Assembly: GCA_016110215.1 (NCBI GenBank) | Contig: JADWQD010000017.1 | Span: 186,001 to 250,000 of the forward strand | Length of the DNA stretch: 64,000 nucleotides | DNA from: Capronia americana | Taxonomy: Eukaryota > Ascomycota > Eurotiomycetes > Chaetothyriales > Herpotrichiellaceae | Reading direction: 5' to 3' | Part shown: positions 43,962 through 56,345 of the stretch, one piece after another | Position numbering within the stretch: position 1 is the first letter of the stretch | How the letters are laid out: each line of letters opens with the position of its first letter | Program-made: the position numbers and the translations under genes | Notes under the pieces: generated by a model | The model's database searches: none | The model's input: only the letters and a program-made list of their open reading frames with translations | Told to the model about the DNA's origin: nothing

Positions 43962-44892
43962 AGTGGGCGGGCGACAGACGCTGTTCCTGATAAAAGAAAC
44001 AACCAAGGTGTCGACGGCGTGCTGTGAGGTCAGTCAGGGCAATTGAGTCAGGTGATATTTCTTAGGTAGATTTTGCTGATGGAACCTGCCACAGCAATAA
44101 GGAAATATTTTAAGTTGATTGACGCCCAGAAGAAGCGGAATGACTTCACAAGGGGTACGAGCCAGGTCTTATGTAGAGAAGAAGCACAATCTGGTCGGAG
44201 CACAGACTCCGAGCGACCGCACCCGTCTTGACACCTCCAAGACTTCCGTCATTTTCTTATCCTTGGAGCCAAGAGCTGAACCGCAGCGAGATGCGCTCAA
44301 CAGCCACGAGTACAGACTTGGCAGAGGGCTGTTGGCGCCCCACGCGGTGGAAAAGTGGCGATAGAGTCGCCATTGCGCCCATACGCGCGGAACGGGCCAA
44401 GCCTGGGCGGAGTTGGAGTTGCTGATAAAGTTCTAGAAGGCCGGCTCCTCCAAGAGCGTCCAAGAGATAAAGGGAGGAATGAGACCGCAGAGGATGTGAG
44501 CGCTAGAACAAAATCGGAGGCGAGTTGTTGGGACTGTGGCCAGAGTTGACGACTGCCAAGACTTCCGAGCTTGGCGCCAAGCCTTCGCCCAGACCGAATT
44601 CGCCGTGCCGCCAACCGGTGGAGCTCTCCGGCACCAGCGGCAGGAGTGATGAGCACGCAAGAAGTTGCTCACCCATAGTACCGAGTCTCGTTGCTCAAAC
44701 ACGTATTGTTGCGGTGGCGGTCTCCAGACAAGCGGGCGGTGGACGGCACGCATCGATCATAAGGTTGCACCACCCACACCTGGGAGACAAACTCTTGCCT
44801 TCCGTTCCCATCGTAAGGCAAAAGTCAGAGACAGAACAAATCACTTATAGTCGCTCGGTCGCCCGCTGTGATTCGCCTTCAGTCTCGCAATA
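43962..44892. other. intergenic between ATPase and coiled-coil gene
   Basis: 931 bp containing the ATPase 5' region and the 3' flank of the coiled-coil gene (both minus strand). Overlapping frames on both strands, the longest 205 codons at 44525-45142 on the plus strand, show no domain; that one runs into and antisense to the coiled-coil gene. Confidence 0.45.
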
Positions 44893-46552
44893 TCATTTTG
44901 GAGTATTTTCAATATCAGCTCTCATCACGGCAATGCTCTCTGCTAGAGACCGCACTCCCAGTTCATGGTTTCCGTCTGTGGCTAGGGATTCTGACACACT
45001 TTCCAGCGCGACACGTCTTCTGGTCGCCGCTTGTGCGGAGGTATGGAGGATCTCGGCGACGTCCTGGCTAGATTTTTGCTCAAGTTTCGTTGTGACCCCG
45101 TCAAGGAGCGTCTGGAGGTCTGCGATCTCAGACAGTTCATGAACATGCGTCGAGAGGCTAAGATGCTGGAGCAGAGCATGTGCTGCTGGGGTGGTGTCGT
45201 CGGCTTCCACTCGCGTGATAGCCGTGACTGGGTCCTTACGAAGACGGTTGTCCGCCTCGAGCAGCCTAACCTGCTCTTCCAGTTCGTGCAAAGTATGTCT
45301 CTGAACTTGCAGTGTCTCTGCTCTTGCAGCAAGGCCTTCGAGCGCCTCTGTAAGCGAACAGAGTCTTGTATAAACCTGGATGGAACGCTCGGTAAGTATC
45401 CGGAGATAAAAGCAGAGATACACAAACCTTCTCGTCCGCAGCCTCCCTCTCCTGCGTCTGGGCGCGGCGAATATCCTGAAGGGCCACACGCAATGGGTTT
45501 CCGTGGTCATGAGCTACCACCATCGTCACCATGTCGTCAATTTCCTCATACAATGAACTTAATTCTTCTCTAGCAGTCTCGTGAGTAGGGTCAGACACAT
45601 CAGGAGCATTATGAATGCCACCAGCGAGGTCAGCGGCGCGGAGTGATTCCAGATAGATACGATCAAGACGATCCTTGACGGCTCCGGCACGGAAATGGTG
45701 TAGTGCGTGAGTGAGTCTGTCCACCCGACCTTGCAGCTCGTCGACATCGAGGGCGTCTTCCTGCCTGACGCTGCGGGACTTGGAGAGCTCATTAAGCTCA
45801 GCAAGTGCACGGTCATCTGATTTGAGAAGTCCAGACGCAACAGCAGGAATGGATTTGACCTCTTTAGCTAGTCGATCAACCTCAGCCCGGAGATCCAGAC
45901 GGAGGGACTCCAAGATCTGATCATTCTATATAGAATGTAACAAGTCAGCGCTTGACAGGCCAATTGGAAAGATTAGGCTTGAAGGACGAGCTGTGCTTAC
46001 GGCAAACTTGACGTGCTGTAGCTCCGCAGCGTGCTTCTGGCTGAGACGGTGAATGTGGCCTGTTTTGCTAGCGTTTATAGTATCTCTGGCGCTCGCAAGT
46101 AGCTTTGCGTGATTGATTTGTGCGTTGAGGATTGCCGTACGCTTTTCATTTGCGTGGTCGTTCTGTGCGTTGAGAATCGCTGTACGCGTCTCATTCGCTT
46201 GGTTGGTCAGGCAAAACTTATTCTCGTTCGAAGGAATGAGCGCAGCGTCAACCCGGCCGCCCTTGAAGCTGGTCCTTCCTAGCTCCCAGAGCGTCTGTCC
46301 CCTGCAGCGTTCGTCAGATACCTGAAGAAAATTTAAAAAGGCACGTAGGGTTGATAATTACTCGTACTCTCTCGGAGCCGACGGGGTATCAGAATCAATG
46401 CTGTCGTCGCGGCCACCGACTGCCCACAGCAAGCTAGTATCATCTTTGGCTGACGCAGAGGCCTTGGTTCCGCCGCCATTATTGGAAGAGTCCGTTCTCT
46501 GCCTGCGAGCCGCTGGTGGCAGTTCGGCAGCCCACGCTTCAGGTCGAGACAT
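44893..46552 (-). CDS. coiled-coil protein of unknown function
   Basis: Four exons (46362-46552, 46001-46301, 45428-45925, 44893-45375), 490 residues, closing in frame with GTAATT, GTAAGC and GTTTGT donors. The N-terminal 60 residues are polar (ASASAKDDTSLLWAVGG, DSIDSDTPSAP). A TLWELGR motif follows, then an almost continuous helical region: a duplicated RTAILNAQ-x-DHA/NHA segment near residues 110-135, long Leu/Glu/Arg heptads (LRLDLRAEVDRLAKEV, LQGRVDRLTHALHH), and a second coiled coil in the last exon (LEELEEQVRLLEADN-like). No catalytic motif is visible. The layout resembles structural subunits of cytoskeletal or kinetochore complexes, for example augmin-type proteins, but I do not recognise the family and name none. 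Neighbours give no clue. Confidence 0.7.
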
Positions 46553-47088
46553 GGGGGCATTAGTTAACTCCGCAAGGTTAATCCTGGAATATAGTATGCT
46601 GAGAGGCTTGGCTTGGCATGGCAGGGCCGTCGTGTCCAGCGGTGGTGGGAACACGAGGTGTACAGTAATACTAGCGGGAAGCAGAAGATGCCTGGGATTT
46701 CAGCCGGGTCATTCCTATGTTTGATAAATTTACATAGCTAAGTACTAGGTACAGTGAAGGAGAAAGTGGAAGCATCTACACTGTCCATTCAAAGTCCCGG
46801 ATCCTCCTTTCCTTCACACCCTCGCATTATATGCGGATGAGCAACCCCAACACGCATTCTGTCCACCATCATTGGAGCCCCGTAGACATTGCTGATGCCT
46901 GATATCGTGTAATGTGGAGGGGAGCGGTTTTCCGTCTGAGAGACTTCCCTTAACGGCCGAGCTGAGGGGGTTGTTCGCGGCGCTGGATTTGTCCTTATTA
47001 TTCCCCGTCATCCGTCGGAAGCCCCTTGTAACCTAGGAATTTCCCATATCGTCTCAAGTTGCCATGAATTCGCCTGGGATACAGGTGG
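46553..47088. other. intergenic, no supported gene
   Basis: 536 bp between the coiled-coil gene 5' end and the 3' end of the Mpo1-like gene. Nothing recognisable. Confidence 0.5.
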
Positions 47089-47868
47089 TCACGCTTGTTT
47101 GGTATGTCCATTCACCGCGGATCCATTGGCATTGCCGTTTGCCTTCTGCGCCTTCGACTCACGGTATTTTGCAATGTCCTGCTGCACCATTTTGTCCACC
47201 CGGCTCTTTAACTCGGGCCTGTAGCCGAGCGCGAACAGAATCTCCAACCATACAAACAAGGGAGCCAAGAAGAAGGCTTGGAAGATATTGTCCAGCAATG
47301 CAGGTGCCCGTCCTTCAAAGACGCCGTGGCCCGCGAATTGTGCAACCCACGATCCGATGAACCCGGTGGCAGCCCAGAAGTTCGCGGTCATACCGTGCAC
47401 CTCGACAAGGTGGTGTCCGTATGCGGTACCGGCTAGAAGCAAGGCGGCGAAGGCCGTGCCTGCGATCGGCTCGAGTAGTATGTATAAACCACAATAACAC
47501 AGGCAGAAGAGGGTGCCGGCGTTGAGTTCGAGGTGAGGGACGGTCATGGACTGCGGCAGCGGTACTAAGGTGCCCGAATTTGTGAACTGGAGTCTTCGTG
47601 AGCCGTCATAGTCTCAGCGACAGGACCGTGGGCTGTGCCGTTGCCATACCAGGATGAAGGTAGTCCACAAGATGATCGGGACGCCAACCATATGTATCCC
47701 AATATTGACCTTAAACCATCAGTGACTTCGTTCCTAGGTGAATATTGCGGGCCGTACCGGGTCATGGTGGTATGCGCCATACTACCGAGTGGGATGGTCA
47801 GTAGAATTAATATGGACATGTCCGGAGAGGCTCACAAAGCGCAACTGCTTTTCCAGGTTGAGTGCCAT
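47089..47868 (-). CDS. MPO1: Mpo1-like (DUF962) 2-hydroxy fatty acid dioxygenase
   Basis: Four exons (47836-47868, 47758-47781, 47650-47709, 47089-47550), 192 residues; exon 2 is only 24 bp. The protein begins MALNLEKQLRFYGAYHHDP, then VNIGIHMVGVPIILWTTF, matching the DUF962 start with its His-rich motif (YHH...H). Later segments hold further conserved histidines (HHLVEVHG, GHGVFEGRAPALLDN) and several membrane helices, and the C terminus is a charged, Asn/Gly-rich tail. Yeast Mpo1 is an ER Fe(II)-dependent dioxygenase that alpha-oxidises 2-hydroxy fatty acids in phytosphingosine breakdown; the family role here is assumed. The final acceptor (GCCGCAG) was chosen because it keeps the frame; the alternative TTAG does not. 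Length is near yeast Mpo1 (174). Confidence 0.85.
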
Positions 47869-48478
47869 TGTGGGTAACTGTGAATTAAGCCAGCACAGGC
47901 AGGCAGGTAACTAAATCATCGAGAGCAGTGGCATAGGGTGAGATGTTGCATAAAAGTGAGAGTGTTCAAAGGTAGCAGTGACCGGTCAAATCGCATGTGG
48001 TCTCACCACCTCACCATCTCATCACCTCGGCGTCATTCGGTGCCACCAGAGAAATAATCCCGTGCTTCTCCGCACACAAAAGCAACGCTCTTAGGCGTCC
48101 CTCAGGCCTTGTCGCAAGAGACAGTCCTTGCGAACTGCATAAACATTAGATGTCACCTGTCATTATATTTTGCCGGGTTCATTCTGCACCCTGGTGCTTT
48201 AGACCCTCTAGTATGCGAAGGAAGTATTAAATCCCTTGTGCTCGAAAGCCTTCCGCCCTTGGCATGCTCCAAATAGTTGAACTGTCCGATAGTCCAATGC
48301 TGACCCAGAACACCTTTTTCTCGCAATGGGCCCAATAACCAACGCGTAATCCGTAGACGAACGCCCAAGAAAGCCCGATCGTGCTCCGATGAAAGAGTGA
48401 CCTTGTTTGCAAGAGTACCATATTCAGAGTGAGCTTTGTCCAACATGTATATGGTTGTTCCAGGATTCGATAATGCCG
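47869..48478. other. intergenic, no supported gene
   Basis: 610 bp between the Mpo1-like gene 5' end and the cytochrome b561 gene 3' end. A 109-codon minus frame (48153-48482) has no recognisable motif. Confidence 0.45.
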
Positions 48479-49310
48479 TCAAAACCCAAGCTTGCGCTTC
48501 TTGATTCTCGGGATTATACCAACGAGCACGAGGATGCTAGCGACAATGACTGCCCAGAGCTTGATGTGTAGGGCGTTCACGTTGAATGGTGTCTGTGTGG
48601 CTGCTGCAACGACGGCCAACATATAGACTGCTAGAATGTACCCGGAAACCCTGTCTCCTTGTCAGTCAAATAGCTCCTAGCTGTTGCTGCATAGGGTGGC
48701 AACATACCGATGGTATTTGTACACCGACTTAGCACGATCCACGTCAAAGACGGACCCCTGCAGGAAGAACATGGCAGCGCCAACGAACCACTGCAGAAAG
48801 ATGAGGATATAAGCCACCAGTGCCATTTTGCCATGCACACTCTGGAACCGAGTCTCCGGGTGTGAAGCTTTGTTCTTTTCAATCACCACCAGGCCAGCGA
48901 TGGCCAGTGCCACAGCCGACGTGTTGATCGCCGAATGAACATATGTGCCTGTAACCTTGTCCTTCTGGGCGGCAGTCGGTTGGAGGACAAGTATGCCTTG
49001 GACAAACAGCAGGACGGCCAGGGAGTTGAAGATCGGGTGGTAGGAGAAGAAGATGAATGGTTGCTCGAAAATTGCAGCCCAGACGAGAGCTGTAAGAATA
49101 ATGATGCCCGCCTGTGCGAGGATGGCTGGCAGTTGTTAGAATCATACCATCCCGTGGTGCTGGGTTCTGTGCAGATTTACCTGTGCCTTTGACAAAGTTC
49201 CATTGTAGACCCTGGCCAGGATGTTGTGTAGCGTCTCCCGGTCCTCCCAGGAGGGGTGCATCTTCCTCGACGCCCGGATTCTGTGCCGGAATACCTGTTG
49301 CAGAGGCCAT
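48479..49310 (-). CDS. cytochrome b561-type transmembrane electron carrier
   Basis: Three exons (49181-49310, 48708-49125, 48479-48650), 239 residues, closing in frame. After a 45-residue soluble N terminus come about six hydrophobic helices. Conserved histidines lie at expected places: SYHPIFNSLAV, TYVHSAINTSAV, SVHGKMALVAYI and YKYHRVSGYI, the paired haem ligands of the cytochrome b561 fold. The end is a short basic tail (RIKKRKLGF). Family members pass electrons across a membrane, in animals and plants from ascorbate; fungal paralogues may act in ferric or copper reduction, but no DOMON or ferric-reductase domain is attached here. No neighbour suggests a specific substrate. Confidence 0.88.
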
Positions 49311-49724
49311 GGTGGATGTTTGCTAGGTCGAAGGCTGGGAGATGAGTTCGACCGCGGGCGATCTGTCAGGGAGAAATGGGTTGGAGCAGATGGTCCGGCC
49401 TAACGACGGACATTGGAGGCCGTGTTCATCTAATATCTACCAGAGATCGCGACAGAGGCTTGCGGAGAACCATGACTGCCGCTAGACATGGGTATAATTG
49501 TACAAAAGCCGAGCGAGATGACCAATTCGATTCGACGATTGGCCGCACCGAGCTCGGATCCCCCAAAGCACCTGGAGACTCGCAAGTGTATGACGCGGGG
49601 CCTCGCCAGCTGATCTTATCTGATTCGTTGCGCCTCTCCCCAGAACGCGGGTGATGGTTTAGCCCGCATGCTTCGGATACCTGCCCTCTGACCGCCCGCA
49701 GATTGTGCCATCCAAGTCGCCTTT
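49311..49724. other. intergenic
   Basis: 414 bp between the b561 gene 5' end and the 3' end of the next MFS gene. No gene seen. Confidence 0.5.
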
Positions 49725-51371
49725 TCATAACTGGACAGGCCGTTCAAAGCGAACGAGGCACATTCCTACGAAGCCCACAGCAGCAGCCACCGAAATAATG
49801 TCGTATGGTAGACCAAGCCACGGGCCTCCTCCCTTCTCGATTCCAATGTTGAACAGTGCTGCCGTCACAGGATAGGCCATCATGATGCTGAGCGTCTCCG
49901 CGATGGCCAGAACTGAAAACACCCTGCCCCTATCGTCGTCTCCTACGAGAGCCGTCGCGATTGCTCGCAAGGTAGCTGGGAAGCCGGTCGACAACGTCTC
50001 GATCAAGAGCCCCACGAGTGTGAGTAGTGCAGTTGGCGCCAGTCCTATCAGCGCATATGCTACGGACATGACCAGAAGTGCAGCTCGGGATAGCACGACA
50101 TTCTTTTGGACGATGCTATACCTGAATCTGTGCTCAATGTGGCCAGATATGAGGGGCAAGACGGTGAAAAGCACCAGGCCGGCGGCAACCGCTTGCACCG
50201 AGTAGATCAAGGTGGCATCGGCGAGCGTCCAGCCATAGCGGTCGGAGATGTATCGCTGAAGCAAATCGCCCAAGGCATAGCACACCAGCCGGAACGGGTA
50301 GGTCAAAGCAACAAAGACCAGCCGCCAGTCGCTCCAGACTTTCAGTAGGTGTCGCAGGGCCAGAAATCGTGGGTTCCGAGAAGCTGAGTTTGAATCTTGG
50401 TCTGCTTGAGGCTCGTGGGCTCCGACTGGTCCGTCTCGCGGCTCTGTGCGCCAATGCAAAGTTTCAGGGATAGATGTACCAAGAATGATGGTAATGACCA
50501 AGAAGGCAAGTCCACAGTAGATAGCCAGCCACGGGTCAACACGCATCAAGGCGGCTGCGGTGAAGGGTCCGACCACCTTACTGAACTGACCGAAAGCGGT
50601 GGTGCGAAAGAACGTCTCAGCACTAGATTACGTTAGCTACGATCGCAACGCTCGGTGTCCAAACGTACACTTTATCCCTCGGGCTGATGTCGGTCAAAAT
50701 ACACTGGAGGAGAATTGTGAGTATCCTGACACTCTCCGTGCTCAAGAGCAACATACCACATAGAGCAGCTCTGTGACAATCGTACCACCACTGAGCAGAT
50801 TGAGGCTTGCCCCCAGCCAAATGGCACGAAGAGGAATCTGGCCGTCAAACCACGTCACGAAGGTGGTCCAGACTTGCGTCAGGCACAGGACCGTCAGGTT
50901 GAGGATCATCAAGTGCCGGCGACCAATCTTATCGGTGAGGATGCCCATCGGGATACTCAAGAGGAGACCGGGTGCCGCATAGAAGAACTCGAGCCAACCC
51001 TTCAGCGTCGATATCTGCGTTTGAACTTGGGCGATTTTGCAATATGATTCCGGTATGTGGCCGTGCCCGGGTAGCTCATCGACGGGATGGCGCTTATACC
51101 ATTGAGAGCAGTAAATGGATTCATAGACTTGGATCTGCGCCGGTTGCAGAATCTGGACTCCGAGGTTGACGCAGAAAATAAGGACATAGATCCTTAGCAA
51201 GAGTTTGGAGGCAGATTGAGGTTCGTCCTGATCGTTGTCGCCATTGCCAGGTGAGTTCAACAAGGGGGCGGACTCGGTGGCGTCTTCCTCGTCGTTGCCA
51301 GGTCGTGCCTCGCTGGGTAGCATTGTGACTCCGGACAGGATAGGGGACTCAGTGGCTTTTAGCAACGTCAA
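49725..51371 (-). CDS. MFS transporter
   Basis: Three exons (50757-51371, 50669-50703, 49725-50622), 515 residues; the middle exon is only 35 bp and bridges the frame (phases 0 and 2). A 55-residue acidic N terminus precedes helix 1 (LLLRIYVLIFCVNLGVQIL). The loop between helices 2 and 3 has the MFS signature as GILTDKIGRRHLM. A large loop after helix 1 carries two cysteines (IYCSQW, SYCKIAQVQ). The second half has helices with AFGQFSKVVGPFTAAALM and a long acidic central loop. This organisation resembles fungal MFS proteins related to proton-coupled solute carriers and tetracycline-type exporters, but the substrate is unknown. It is followed on the same strand by a second, unrelated MFS gene. 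Confidence 0.85.
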
Positions 51372-52128
51372 CGGAGACGTGCCGTGTACATATCTTCAGA
51401 CAAGAATCAAGGATGCCTGGAATGTAGGGGTGTGGGGGCCGATCGTATATACTACCCTCCTCGAAGAATGCTGCAGCCTGCGCAGCTTGATTCTCGAATT
51501 CCTGTAGCTGCACGCGTATGTCGATCCGTTGAAGTAAGACCAATGCATTCGCGAGCCACCGTCCCACAGATTGGTTATGGGACTATCACAGATAAGATGC
51601 CGGAAGCTGGCAGAAATGAGATCATGATGAAATGCGGCAGGTTATCGACTCCTAGAATGGTGCTGGCATGTTGGCCAGATCGGTACCGCGGTGATTGGGC
51701 TTCATTCGTTTCATCAGACGACGTGACACCTGCAGAGACTAGGACATAGCAACCACCTCGCTAGTACTCCGTACCTTTGTGTACACAATGGTAGATCGAC
51801 AGCTGAGGATGACCTCACAAAAATCAAAAATCAAGTCGCTGCTCCAACTGTAGAACTTTTAGAGAGGCTCTAGGGCCAAGCAATTCGGCGCTTCAGTTAC
51901 CCGCAAGCCCGGAAGCTTGGCCCCGGGGGCCACTGAAGAAACCCTGGGCACCTGGGGCGACGGACTGAGGACACAGTACGAAGTACATGTACTTGCACTC
52001 CGCAACAACAGCGAAATCCCTAGTATAATCATCCTGTACCATTTCCTGCTCTCTTCTTGTCATACATATGTACATATGTGATGAGACATCATGGCATTGT
52101 CTATATAACTCTGCCCTGAGCGGGCACC
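51372..52128. other. intergenic between two MFS genes
   Basis: 757 bp with the 5' region of the first MFS gene and the 3' flank of the second. A 121-codon plus frame (51384-51749) shows no domain. Nothing else seen. Confidence 0.45.
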
Positions 52129-54123
52129 CTAGAATCTACTCCATTTACTCCGGGCTCTTATCCGCTTACCATACATGTAGAACACAAACGGCACCGGGAT
52201 CAGTGCTACTGAGAAGAAACCAAATATGCTCGTCCCCCAAGGTACCCCAACATTGTGGTACAGCGGCGCGACTACAAGTGGGAACCTAGTATAACGTCAG
52301 CACTCACGACGCGGATATATCTCCCATACCAGGACACGAGAAAGGGACTCGACTCACGCTCCAGCAAAACACGACCTCAAGAACGTGTTCGCAGCAACCG
52401 CACTGGCGGCGTATTTCTGAAACGTGTCGACGAGATAGTTCAGCGCCGCCTGGAAGATGGTGAAGAAGCCCAACCCGGCCAAGTATAGTCCGATGACAGG
52501 CGCAATCCAGTGGATGCTTGGATCGGCCGTCCATCCGGTCACGAAGAGACCAGCGGCGAACAGGAAGGAGCCAAACATCATGGGAGGCAATCTCAGCTCG
52601 GGAGCCACTTTACCTCCAGCTTTGCGGTTGTACAACAGTTGATTAAAGATATTGATGACCGCGCCTGTCACTGCGCCAAGCAGGATGGCTAGGAAGGGGA
52701 GTTCCGAGGGGACCTGCCTCCAGTGTCGGTTTTCGGCAAAGATGATGGGGATGGCACCGAGCTGCATGTACAGGATACCGTAACAAAAACTCGCATACAG
52801 GGCAACAAGCGCGCAGATCGGGGTCGTCAACAACTGGAACGGCCGGATCAAGAACTGGCCGATCGTCAGCATTGGGACAGTCAAATCCATGAAGCAGCAA
52901 TCCGCTCACCTTGTGCGCCAACTCCTGAATGGAGACATCCCACTCCTCAAACTTGGCATGAAGGGCCCAGTTTCCGCTTTGATGTCGCAGGCGTCTGGCC
53001 TTGTATACCAGAAGTCTGGGCGGGTAACTCTCGTCCAGGAAGATGATATCGAGAACCAGGATGAACAGTTGGATAATGCCCGTCAGGTATTCGGTCCACC
53101 GCCACCGAAGACCAGGCTGGACCACGAGCGCTGCTCCAACGACGGGGCCAAAAACGGGACCTAGCACAACCGCCATGGCATATGTGGCTATGGCAATGCC
53201 TCTTTGCGACGCCTGCATAGTTATATCAATTAGCATTTAAGGACTGGGCGAAACAGGAGACCGGGGAGACGGGTGGCGCAAAGTCACAAAAGATGCTGTG
53301 AACCAAGACCAGTACGGGCCTACCGCCTAACCGCCCACCGCCAGGGGGGAGATGTACTCACAGGGAACAAATCAGCCAATACGCCCCCAGTATTCGTGAC
53401 CGGCGCCGAAGCAAAGAACCCGGCGAAGAACCGCGTGATCATTATGGTCTGGATATCCTTGGCCGCACCCGTCCCGAAGGAGAACATGGCCGCGACAAAC
53501 ATAGGCGGCAACACGGCGTTCTTCCTCCCATACACCTCCGACAGCGGCGCCCACAGCAGCGGGCCGAGGCCGAATCCAAACAAGAACAGCGTCGTGCCCA
53601 GCGTCGACGTCTGCGTGCCCACATGGAATTGCCGCGCCACCTGCTCGGTGCCGGGACTGTACGCGCTGCTCGCCCACGTGGCGCTCATGGTCGTGAAGCC
53701 GTACAACGCCGTGGTGATGACTTTCTTCTTCATCGCCCAATTGAGCGGCCGGTAGGGGTCTTCGGGCCCGTCGAAATCCACCAAGTCCGCGACGCTCGTC
53801 TTCTGGTGCTCGAGCGGGTGGTTGAAGTTGCCGAGCGGCGGGCGCGTGCGGATGCGCGACAGGATCGTCTCCCGCCGGGTCACTCTTTTCTGGAGGTTGA
53901 GGTTGACGTCGTTCGACCGGCCCGTCGCAAAGGACGAACGCATGCGGCGCCCGTCCGTCTTTTCGTTCTCCGCATCGTCGTCTGGCGACGCGAGGTCGCC
54001 GTATTCCGAGTTTGTCGTTTGACGCGCCAGCTCTTGTGCCGATGTGTGCGTGGGCGATAGGGACATCATCGCGTGGTCTCGTGCCTGTATTTGGGCCGGT
54101 GATAGCGCCTGCGGGTCTGCCAT
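52129..54123 (-). CDS. MFS transporter, DHA1 polyamine/drug type
   Basis: Four exons (53362-54123, 52910-53212, 52358-52854, 52129-52285), 572 residues. A 130-residue hydrophilic N terminus ends in DPYRPLNWAMKKKVITTAL, the conserved run-in to helix 1 of TPO/FLR-type DHA1 carriers. Then FGFGLGPLLWAPLSEVYGRKNAVL (motif A), RFFAGFFASAPVTNTGGVLADLF (helix 4) and GPVFGPVVGAAL (motif C), followed by WRWTEYLTGIIQ, typical of polyamine and multidrug carriers. The second half starts FLIRPFQLLTTPICALVALY. The C terminus is a short basic tail. Such proteins export polyamines, azoles or metabolites at the plasma membrane. It lies near a divergent regulator and oxygenase pair, so a joint role is possible. 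Confidence 0.9.
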
Positions 54124-54144
54124 CTTATGCTATGTATGTACCTA

Positions 54145-54200
54145 CTACTGTTGTTGCTGTTGCTGTAGCTGTTGCTGTTGCTGCTGTTGCTGCTGGTTTG
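54145..54200. repeat. CTG/TTG trinucleotide microsatellite
   Basis: Runs of TGT/TGC triplets (CTGTTG, GCTGTTGCTG) in the 5' region of the DHA1 transporter, 20-75 bp upstream of its ATG. Probably part of the 5' UTR. Confidence 0.7.
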
Positions 54201-55503
54201 TTTATACTCAGACCTGTGTATTGTCGCATGGTCACATTGACGACATCGACATCAACATCAACTTCAACTTCAATATTGGATGCGGACGCTGGGCCTATTA
54301 CATATTATATTTTTTTATTCCCTGGGGAGGAACGGCTTCCGAGACCGCACGTCATGCGATGGGCGAGGGCCGGGAGAATGCACAGCGACCAGGTAGGTTC
54401 CAGCCAGATACTGAACGGCAGAGGCGAGCCGTTTTGCCGATCGTGATGTGTGATGACCACGCAATCAACTCAGCCCAACAGTCCCAACGGCTTCGCTCCC
54501 ACGTGCCCGGACAGGGACAGCAACAGCCACAGTCGAAGACAACGGCATCCGTGGCATTGGACCGGCTCTTTATTTGAGATGAAACCGCTGTACTGTGTAC
54601 GAGGTTCCTTGCAAATACTGTCCTCCGTTCACCGTCACATTCCAAGAAGCCGGAAGCGCTATTTACTTACGCTTATCGGCCGGCGTTAAGCGTCTTGACC
54701 TACTCCGTACAATCGGACACATGCCGCCTACATAGTTACGGGGTTAAGCCTTCACCCATTTGCGGCATTTTGGCTGAAATCGATACCCTCTCGGAGTCCT
54801 TACTCAGACATTTCGAACCTTTCCTACTGTATCGGCTGCTTTCCCGGAGTCGCAGCGCCGACTTTCGGCGGCCGCCCTCTCACATGGGGCACTTTTCCTC
54901 TTGTGCCTCTGGGTTCTGCAGATAACATGTCGCAGCACGTGCGAGGGTACGTGACCTTGTTATATACTCGTACCCTTTGCTGCCACCGATGTCAATTGAC
55001 CCCCCAATTTTCCGGACGTGCTGCACTCTTTGCGCAGTTTCTTCAGAAGTGCAATTCTAGATGCTACGTCAGTGATATTGATCGGCCGCACACAGACACA
55101 CAGTATTTGCAGGCGCTCTTCATTGTTTCCCAGACGGCAAACTTCTAGCCCCTATTTCATACTTGCATCTGCTGCCCTTTGTCAAGGGGACTTACTACTT
55201 ATTGGCCTACATGAGCTCTTGCCAATCAACCTGTTCAAGCGCGCGTTCGACTAAGATCAATCTCTTCAAAGGACCAGTCTGCTGCTGAGATTCTGGTGCC
55301 TGTCAGGTGCTGGATCGCTTCTCGACCGTGGGAGGCAGGCACTTCTCGTTAACCGGTCACGGGTTGCCATGAAAGTCGTAGCTGGAAACCACCTCGCCCC
55401 TCAGATAACCGGCCTCCTGCCACCATGCTCTCGAATCCCTCGACGGCGTCGACTCCAGTTGACGAAACGAGAAACGAACATCCTCCCATGTTGGACAACA
55501 TAG

Positions 55504-56345
55504 CAGAAAATTTAGCTTAAGCACGGCATGGTAGGTCCGTTCCTGTCTCTCGGCACTACCCACGGTCGGTTCTCGCCTTCCCATTTCACGACCCATAATT
55601 TCAATGCCATTTGCAGGAGGAGAACTGAAAGTCTGGCGTTTGTGGGGTTTTCGACATCTCGCCAGTCGTTGTAGCAGATGTCTTCCATGATATGGCGCCA
55701 AACGAAGGTCATTGGAATCTTGCTTCTAAACTCCCTGGACTTCGCCTGAGTTTCAGGTCGTGGCCGATGAGGGTGGAATATCCGGCTTTGTGTAACAGGA
55801 AGGAAGATTTGCCGTACAAATAGTCTTCAAACCCCTCGTTAGCTTGAATTATGGATCAGGCAAGGCACGTCTTCGTCAGGATAGCGCAAGGCTTCCTCAA
55901 GTAAAATATATCTGGCCGACAATGGTTGAAGCTGTGCTAATAGTGGCCACATCAGAAACCTGCCAAGAATCTCTCGAATTCTTTCTGCCAGTTTCTTGGG
56001 TTGGCTCAAAAGTCGCTTCCATGACAGGTCGGTACTCGCCTTGTTTGACGGCTTCTGCGATCGCTGGCAAAGCCTCCATTCTGAAGCTGCCCGTTCCGAA
56101 CTCTTGCCGCAGACCACTGGGGTAGTGAGGATCAAAGATCTTCACAATGAAAGTACGATTCTGGCGCGACTTGGTGATGCACTCCGCGATCGAAACACAA
56201 GCCATTGAGAAGCCTCCACCATCACAGCCGCACAAACTGCACTCCAGTCGAATCTCAGATGTCTCTCTTGACACAATCTGCAAAGTGTGGGATGGTTTCA
56301 TCCTCAAGAGATACCGCCGCTCTCGATTCTTCGTTCCCGGCTAGG
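55504..56345 (-). pseudogene. possible decayed or multi-exon gene of unknown function
   Basis: On the minus strand, consecutive stretches with protein-like composition occur in different frames. From the ATG at 56345 the frame ends after MFLAGNEESRAAVSLEDE and about 14 more residues. Then comes a Cys-containing segment to 55897 (CSLCGCDGG, FIVKIFDPHYPSGLRQEFG). Then, after a stop, come YLYGKSSFLLHKAGYSTLIG and, in another frame, MTFVWRHIMEDICYNDWRD followed by ALKLWVVKWEGENRPW to 55512. No single splice model with good donors joined them all, although an AGCTAAC branch-like site near 55835 hints at a real intron. I read it as a frameshifted remnant or an unresolved gene; I do not recognise the family. 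Confidence 0.3.
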
